DNA from: an uncultured Collinsella sp.
GTDB taxonomy: Bacteria; Actinomycetota; Coriobacteriia; Coriobacteriales; Coriobacteriaceae
Reading direction: 5' to 3'
Assembly (NCBI GenBank): GCA_958437495.1
Contig: CAUBOH010000010.1
Location: 1 to 64,000 of the forward strand
DNA length: 64,000 nucleotides
How positions within the stretch are numbered: position 1 is the stretch's first letter; the number at the start of each line of letters is the position of its first letter. Below the pieces are notes generated by a model. It saw nothing but the letters and a program-made list of their open reading frames with translations. It had not been told where the DNA came from and made no database searches. The translations under genes and the position numbers were made by a program. Below, in pieces: positions 59,854 through 64,000 of this stretch.

Positions 59854-60660
59854 ATGAAGAACCATTTGGATGTTTTGAACCGCTTGCAAGACGGTGCCGA
59901 CCTGCCGTTTGCGGACAAATTGCGACCGTTTGCCGAGCGGGCGGTACACGAAGCGCTCGAGGCGTTGTCGCCCACGCGATGTGCCGGCTGCGAACGCGTC
60001 GGTGCGCTTATTTGCCAAGACTGTCTTGCCTCGCTTGTGCTCATTGACCCATGTTGCAGCTGTATCCGGTGCGGTGCTCCGTATGGGGACCTGCTGTGCA
60101 CCGAGTGCTCGGTCGAGGGGGAGTCCTCGGCGATGGCCGAGGCACTCGATCGCTGCTTGGCGTGCGCCGTCTACGTGCATCCGCTGCCGCGCATCATTAA
60201 GGCGTACAAGGATGCGGGCGAGCGACGCCTGGCTTCGTATCTGGCGGAGCTGCTCTATGACACCGCCTTAAACGCCCAAGTCGCAGCTCCTAATCGCTAT
60301 GGTGGCGTGTTGTCCGGTGCCGATGCGGTGGTGTTTGTGCCGGCGACGGCGGCTGCGTTTCGGCGTCGCGGTTTTGATCACATGGAGGCCATCGCCCGTC
60401 CGTTTTGCGAGCTGTCGGGGCTGCCGCTGCTCGATGCCCTCGTTAAATACGGTCATGGTGATCAGCGCCAGCTCGGTCGTGAGGAGCGCCGCGAGCGTGC
60501 GCGGGGCATGTACGAAGCGGTCGAGGACGTGCGGGGCAAACGCCTGCTGCTTATCGACGACGTTATAACCACGGGCGCAACCATGGCGGCCGCCTCTGCC
60601 GAGCTCAAGCGCGCCGGCGCTGCAGCCGTCGACGGCCTTGCGATCGCGCGTGTCTGGTAA
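59854..60660 (+). CDS. comF: ComF-family phosphoribosyltransferase-like protein
   Basis: 268 residues. Cysteine-rich N-terminal zinc module (CAGCERVGALICQDCLASL, CCSCIRCGAPYGDLLCTEC) and a type I phosphoribosyltransferase-like fold with VVFVPATAAAFRRRGFDHME, RQLGREERRERARGMYEA and the PRPP-loop LLLIDDVITTGATMAAASAE. ATG 59854 follows GGAGGGTTGTGTC; the open frame upstream overlaps ricT in another frame and is not coding. ComF takes part in DNA uptake in competent bacteria and is widespread in non-competent ones too. Confidence 0.93.
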   Translation: MKNHLDVLNRLQDGADLPFADKLRPFAERAVHEALEALSPTRCAGCERVGALICQDCLASLVLIDPCCSCIRCGAPYGDLLCTECSVEGESSAMAEALDRCLACAVYVHPLPRIIKAYKDAGERRLASYLAELLYDTALNAQVAAPNRYGGVLSGADAVVFVPATAAAFRRRGFDHMEAIARPFCELSGLPLLDALVKYGHGDQRQLGREERRERARGMYEAVEDVRGKRLLLIDDVITTGATMAAASAELKRAGAAAVDGLAIARVW

Positions 60661-60672
60661 GGGTGATTTGGC

Positions 60673-61782
60673 ATGGCGCGTTTTGTCAACGAAGCAAAGG
60701 CTCCGACGCAAGAGCAACTCAAGGCTTCCGTGATCCTAACGGGCGCCTCGGCGCTGCGCATGATGCGAGCCGAGCGCCGACAGATGGGTTACATCAGCTG
60801 GAGGGACCTCGATCCCGATGAAGAGCGCCGTGTGCTGCGCACGTCGTCGCCCTCGACCGAGGATATCTATCTTCCTGACTTGGTGCGAATTGGAGCCAAA
60901 AGCGGCGAGGTGCAAGAAGATCTGTGCTTGCTGGTGGGATCTGCGGCGCAGCGCCGCCGCATGCCTGGCGTGGGCTGGTCCGTGTGTTCCGGGTTGCCTG
61001 CCGGCTCGATTCTAGAGGTGGAACCGGGGGTATACAGCCTATCTCCCGAGGCCCTTTGTGTTGCCATCGCCCGCGAGGTCGGCTGTATCCAGGCATTTGC
61101 CCTGGCCCAGGAGCTGTGCTCTAAGATTTCGCTGAGTGACCGCGGGAAGCATCTGCCTCCCTACACCTCGCCTGTTACGAATAAACTTGCAAAGGACAAG
61201 GACCAGCCAGCAGACGTGGGCTACTTTGAGGTTGAGCCGGTGCTGATGCCCGATCGTCTGGCAGATTATCTCGCGGTATGCAAGGGGAACACGGCCAAAC
61301 AACTGCAGCGTCTGTGTCCCTATCTTTCGGAAAACTTGCGCTCACCCATGGAGTGCATCATGCTCGCCCTGTTTTCGCTTCCGTTTTCCGATGGCGGGTT
61401 TGTCTGCGGTCCCTTTAAGACTGACTACAAGATCGAGTTCGATGACCGCGCGCAGGCAATCTCGGGTATGCCCCATGCAGTTTGCGATGCGTATCAAGAG
61501 GCGGCCCGGTTTGACCTGGAATACAACGGTGAGCTGGGCCATTCCTCTCGGAGGGGACGTATCCATGATGAAAAACGCAACACGGGCTTGATTGCTATGG
61601 GAATCGAGGTCGCGACGGTCAACAACGAAATGCTCTGCGACATGGAAGCGATGGAAGCGCTTGCATGGCGCATCCACCAGCGCATGCGAAAGCGGTACCG
61701 GAATCGTGTCGATGCCCGCAGGAAGAAGCAAGAGGCGTTGCTTAACACGCTGCGGGCGTGTTTTGGGCTTAAGCCGGTCTAA
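60673..61782 (+). CDS. Hypothetical protein, possible DUF559/PD-(D/E)XK-type C-terminus
   Basis: 369 residues. C-terminal segment AARFDLEYNGELGHSSRRGR then IHDEKRNTGLIAMGIEVATV has the D-x-E-Y-N-G-E...H...D-x-x-R-N pattern of DUF559-like nuclease-fold proteins (about 270-315). The N-terminal and middle parts (LTGASALRMMRAERR, SILEVEPGVYSLSPEALCVA) resemble the winged-helix-plus-linker layout of AbiEi-linked proteins in Actinobacteria. Basic tail (RKRYRNRVDARRKKQ). ATG 60673, 12 bases after the comF stop and following GGGTGATTTGGC. Function unknown; a nuclease role is an inference. Confidence 0.65.
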   Translation: MARFVNEAKAPTQEQLKASVILTGASALRMMRAERRQMGYISWRDLDPDEERRVLRTSSPSTEDIYLPDLVRIGAKSGEVQEDLCLLVGSAAQRRRMPGVGWSVCSGLPAGSILEVEPGVYSLSPEALCVAIAREVGCIQAFALAQELCSKISLSDRGKHLPPYTSPVTNKLAKDKDQPADVGYFEVEPVLMPDRLADYLAVCKGNTAKQLQRLCPYLSENLRSPMECIMLALFSLPFSDGGFVCGPFKTDYKIEFDDRAQAISGMPHAVCDAYQEAARFDLEYNGELGHSSRRGRIHDEKRNTGLIAMGIEVATVNNEMLCDMEAMEALAWRIHQRMRKRYRNRVDARRKKQEALLNTLRACFGLKPV

Positions 61783-61815
61783 TTCACGTCGAAATTAGGG
61801 GGTTAATCATATGCC

Positions 61816-62033
61816 CTGGCCAAAATATGGCAAATATGAGTACTGTCACTAAATCAGTAACAGCAAAATCAAGGAATTTAGGACTCGGAGACGGTATAAA
61901 GTAAGAAGATAATAAACAAATGTAGAATAAATAAGCATCAGGTTGGCGACACTGAGCGCAAAATCTGTCCGAGAGGCCATAATTGCCTGTTACTAAATTG
62001 GTGACAGTACTCATATTTGCCATTTTTTGGCCA
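61816..62033. repeat. MITE-like element, copy 2 (TIR with TATGAGTACTGTC)
   Basis: Left end 61816-61864 (CTGGCCAAAATATGG then CAAATATGAGTACTGTCACT) and right end 61987-62033 (reverse complement GTGGCCAAAAAATGG then CAAATATGAGTACTGTCACC) form terminal inverted repeats close to 47 bp. The AT-rich interior of about 120 bases differs from copy 1 at 21742-21970. Right ends of both copies share TACTAAAWWGGTRACAGTAC, by eye. Confidence 0.75.
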
Positions 62034-62051
62034 CAGCACCCTAGGAAGGGT

Positions 62052-62083
62052 GCCCCGGAGCTCCCCATAGGGGAGCTCCGGGC
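62052..62083. terminator. Strong hairpin downstream of the element
   Basis: GCCCCGGAGCTCCCC (62052-62066), loop ATA, GGGGAGCTCCGGGC (62070-62083), followed by TTCAC. No long T-run, so partial evidence for termination. Confidence 0.55.
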
Positions 62084-62154
62084 TTCACAGGGGCACGAAT
62101 AGCCCACTCCGACCTGCGAAATCTGTACTCGCGGTGCGAATGACGCCCCTAACC

Positions 62155-62183
62155 TTAAACTTTAGCTTGAACTTAGCTATAAT
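62155..62183 (+). promoter_or_regulatory. Sigma-70-type promoter
   Basis: TTAAAC (62155-62160), 17 bases, TATAAT (62178-62183). Transcription should start near 62190, leaving a leader of about 325 nt before the solute-binding gene at 62515. Confidence 0.7.
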
Positions 62184-62189
62184 GCGCTA

Positions 62190-62514
62190 CGTTCCTGCCA
62201 GGCTGTGGTTGCGGACGGACGAAATGTCCATCCTAGTCCAAGACAGACGCGGTCAAAGGGATCCACGTAAGCGACCGCGTGCGCGCGGCGCGATCATGGC
62301 GCGTCCTAGATGTAAGCCGCACCGTCCGTTCTACTTTCTTTGGGGCAATACCGCCTCGCGGGCGAGCGGGCCAGTCGTGAAGGTGGCTACGGCTTCCCGA
62401 GCAAACACCCCGGTGCGCAAGTGTGGGGTCAAATACCAGGTCAGCTGGTGGGAACAACCCGTTATTCCGCGCAACGCACGGATTGTATACGACACAGAAG
62501 GCAGGGTAGTGGAC
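62190..62514 (+). other. Long 5' leader of the solute-binding gene, possibly structured
   Basis: GC-rich and hairpin-rich: GCGGTC / GACCGC (about 62251-62276), ACCAG / CTGGT (about 62436-62450) and CCCC / GGGG (about 62409-62430). The frame of the downstream gene is open throughout, but without a good upstream start. It does not match any riboswitch consensus I recognise. Confidence 0.45.
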
Positions 62515-63525
62515 ATGGTGAGGGGCAGCTTGATGCACGCGGCTCGGTTAGGTGCTGGGACCGCGGCGGTCATTGCCGTATTGGGCTTGAGCGGATGCGC
62601 GTTCAATCCACTGTCCACGTTCACGACACCCACGATTGACCAGATCGAGCGCGAGACCGTCACGCCGGCGGTGTCGGACGATGCCCTGGTCACCCCCGGT
62701 ACCCTGACGGTTGCCCTCGATACCTCCGATGCTCCGCAGGCCATGCAGGGCGCCGATGGTAACCTCACGGGCTACGCGGTTGACGCTGCCCGCGCCCTTG
62801 CAAGCCGTATGGGCCTTAAGGTTGCCTTCGTCGATGCGTCTTCTGCAGATTCCACGCTTGGCGACAAAAAGGCCGACATCTTCATTGGCGACATCAATTC
62901 CACGGATGGTGACATCAGCACGCTTGGTACTTGCCTGTACGACGCTGCGGCAGTGTTCGGAAAGACGAGCGACGGCGAGTCACTGAGCGTTTCCACCGAA
63001 ACGCTTAACACCGCTACCCTGGGCGTTCAGACCTCCTCGGCCTCGCAGGAAGCGCTCGCCAAGCAGAGTATCACGGCCAACCAAAAGACCTTCTCCAACA
63101 TCAACGAGTGCTTTGAGGCACTCGAGTCCGGCGAGATCGACTACGTGATTTGCGACTCCACTGCCGGCGGCTACCTTGCGCGCCTGATGAGCCAGATCTC
63201 TTACGTCGGCGCGCTCGAGACGCCCTCGACGCTCGGCGTCGCGGGCCTCGCGGCCAACGATGAGCTATGCCGTGCCGTGAGCGATGCCCTCGACGGCATC
63301 ACGGCCGACGGCACGCTCGAGGCGGTCCACTCCGTCTGGTACGGCACAATGCCCTATGACCTCACCACCAAGACGGTCTCGGGCGCCGACGTGCAGTCGA
63401 CCGACGCCGGATCCAGCGAGTCCGCATCCTCCGATTCGAGCAGCGAGGGTGCAACCTCCGAGAGCAAATCGTCCAGCCAGGAGGGTACTATCACCGACGA
63501 CGACATTAACAAGCTCAATAGCTAG
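62515..63525 (+). CDS. Solute-binding (SBP_bac_3-like) lipoprotein
   Basis: 336 residues from ATG 62515, preceded by GGCAGGGTAGTGGAC. Lipoprotein signal: AARLGAGTAAVIAVLGLSGC with lipobox LSGC. The ligand-binding fold follows, with GTLTVALDTSDAPQAMQGAD, GYAVDAARALASRMGLKVAF, the DI segment ADIFIGDINSTDGD, and the second lobe from ATLGVQTSSASQEAL to CFEALESGEIDYVICDS. The C-terminal 50 residues are Ser/Glu/Asp-rich (SSESASSDSSSEGATSESKS), an unusual tail. No ABC permease or ATPase is adjacent, so it may be an orphan sensor or work with an unlinked transporter. Likely binds an amino acid. Confidence 0.85.
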   Translation: MVRGSLMHAARLGAGTAAVIAVLGLSGCAFNPLSTFTTPTIDQIERETVTPAVSDDALVTPGTLTVALDTSDAPQAMQGADGNLTGYAVDAARALASRMGLKVAFVDASSADSTLGDKKADIFIGDINSTDGDISTLGTCLYDAAAVFGKTSDGESLSVSTETLNTATLGVQTSSASQEALAKQSITANQKTFSNINECFEALESGEIDYVICDSTAGGYLARLMSQISYVGALETPSTLGVAGLAANDELCRAVSDALDGITADGTLEAVHSVWYGTMPYDLTTKTVSGADVQSTDAGSSESASSDSSSEGATSESKSSSQEGTITDDDINKLNS

Positions 63526-63591
63526 TTATTGCTAGGGGTGGCGTCGCCTATGCGCTAGGAGAGATGCCTCTTCACGGTTTCAACACGCATT

Positions 63592-63632
63592 GCTGGGCTT
63601 TCCCAACAGGGGAGCCCGGCTTTTTCGTTTTC
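63592..63632 (+). terminator. Rho-independent terminator of the solute-binding gene
   Basis: GCTGGGCTTTCCC (63592-63604), loop AACA, GGGGAGCCCGGC (63609-63620), then TTTTTCGTTTTC. Confidence 0.85.
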
Positions 63633-63842
63633 ATAAAACCGGCAGGTCAAAGACATTTTTTAGGTGCAAAACCAGAGTCGCCGTTGCCCTCCTATAGCGC
63701 ACTTTGCCACAGAAAAGTGCGAGACTTCGGTATGCGGTATCAAGCAATCGTTATTCGGGTCTTTAGGAATCCGCGTGATTAAATGCACGGCAATGGGTAC
63801 ATAGCCAGTACAGTAAGTCCCCGAGGCAGATTGGAGCCACGT
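63633..63842 (+). promoter_or_regulatory. Intergenic region ahead of hpf
   Basis: No gene found in these 210 bases. TGGAGCC lies 12 to 6 bases before the hpf ATG as the ribosome site. I see no clear -10/-35 pair. Confidence 0.35.
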
Positions 63843-64000
63843 ATGGATATCAAGGTTTCTGGACGCAAGACGACGGTAACCGATGCTCTGCGTGCGCATG
63901 TGGATGAGAAGATCGGCGAGGCGCTCAAGGTTTTCGATATCGAGCCCATGACAGTCGACGTTGTACTTCGCTATGAGAAGAACCCCTCGAACCCCAACCC
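63843..64000 (+). CDS. hpf: Ribosome hibernation promoting factor (partial, 3' end outside window)
   Basis: The visible 52 codons from ATG 63843 read MDIKVSGRKTTVTDALRAHV, then DEKIGEALKVFD and PMTVDVVLRYEKNP, the start of an HPF/RaiA (S30AE) domain that binds the 30S subunit and silences ribosomes in stationary phase. Preceded by TGGAGCC. Only the N-terminal part is inside the window, so long (dimerising) versus short HPF cannot be told, though Gram-positive actinobacteria usually carry the long form. Confidence 0.9.
   Translation, partial: MDIKVSGRKTTVTDALRAHVDEKIGEALKVFDIEPMTVDVVLRYEKNPSNPN

Noticed and set aside
62400..62440. T-box riboswitch in the solute-binding leader
   Set aside because: A GGTGGCTACGGC string resembles part of the T-box consensus, but the specifier loop, the full conserved box and the terminator/antiterminator pair are not visible.
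62134..62514. In-frame N-terminal extension of the solute-binding protein
   Set aside because: It overlaps the promoter, lacks a ribosome site and would bury the lipoprotein signal about 140 residues into the protein.

Overview
The window is bacterial chromosome from a GC-rich Gram-positive actinobacterium. Codon use, a gut-anaerobe gene set (manganese inorganic pyrophosphatase, HypA/HypB, YfcC-type carrier, DUF2207 membrane protein) and family-specific features point to the Coriobacteriia, most likely Collinsella. That assignment is inference from recognition, not a database result. I see no rRNA, tRNA, CRISPR array, integrase or transposase.

Layout. 1-4.2 kb: end of a KDPG-aldolase-type gene, a two-component system whose kinase gene is frameshifted, and a PPP-like phosphatase. 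4.3-6.2 kb: accessory DNA with a broken hypothetical gene, an inverted-repeat (MITE-like) element, and an AbiEi-type antitoxin followed by only the first 21 codons of its toxin. 6.3-15.1 kb: an AT-richer defence island encoding a MORC-type GHKL ATPase, a Z1-domain helicase-like protein, a PD-(D/E)XK nuclease, an AIPR protein (interrupted by one frameshift) and a convergent cytosine-5 DNA methyltransferase. 15.5-16.8 kb: a DUF4143 ATPase behind a 27-bp direct repeat. 17-25.6 kb: housekeeping and hypothetical genes (metallophosphoesterase, gluQRS, DUF2207, GNAT, purH). 25.6-33 kb: a PucR-type regulator divergent from a five-gene set (two ornithine-cyclodeaminase paralogues, an aminotransferase, an M20 amidohydrolase, a YfcC carrier) that looks like one uncharacterised amino-acid pathway. 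33-46 kb: a second two-component system, universal stress protein, uppP, uvrD/pcrA, manA-gntR facing a ROK glucokinase, ppaC, nhaA. 46-64 kb: an aspartate-type aminotransferase, STAS protein, tatA-tatC-hypA-hypB, topoisomerase I, zinc-ribbon protein, class-A-beta-lactamase-fold lipoprotein, the tmk-holB-ricT-comF run, a possible DUF559-like protein, a solute-binding lipoprotein with a long leader, and the start of hpf.

The strongest candidate system is the MORC/Z1/PD-(D/E)XK/AIPR/methyltransferase island, a predicted restriction-modification-like defence whose parts fit families discussed by Iyer, Abhiman and Aravind (2008) but whose mechanism I do not know to be established. The intergenic DNA is also unusually rich in palindromic repeats: at least five sequence families, several with two or more copies here, and three stable hairpins of 92-93 nt. 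Three genes carry apparent single frameshifts, two of them at short A-runs, so assembly error must be excluded before they are called pseudogenes or phase-variable.
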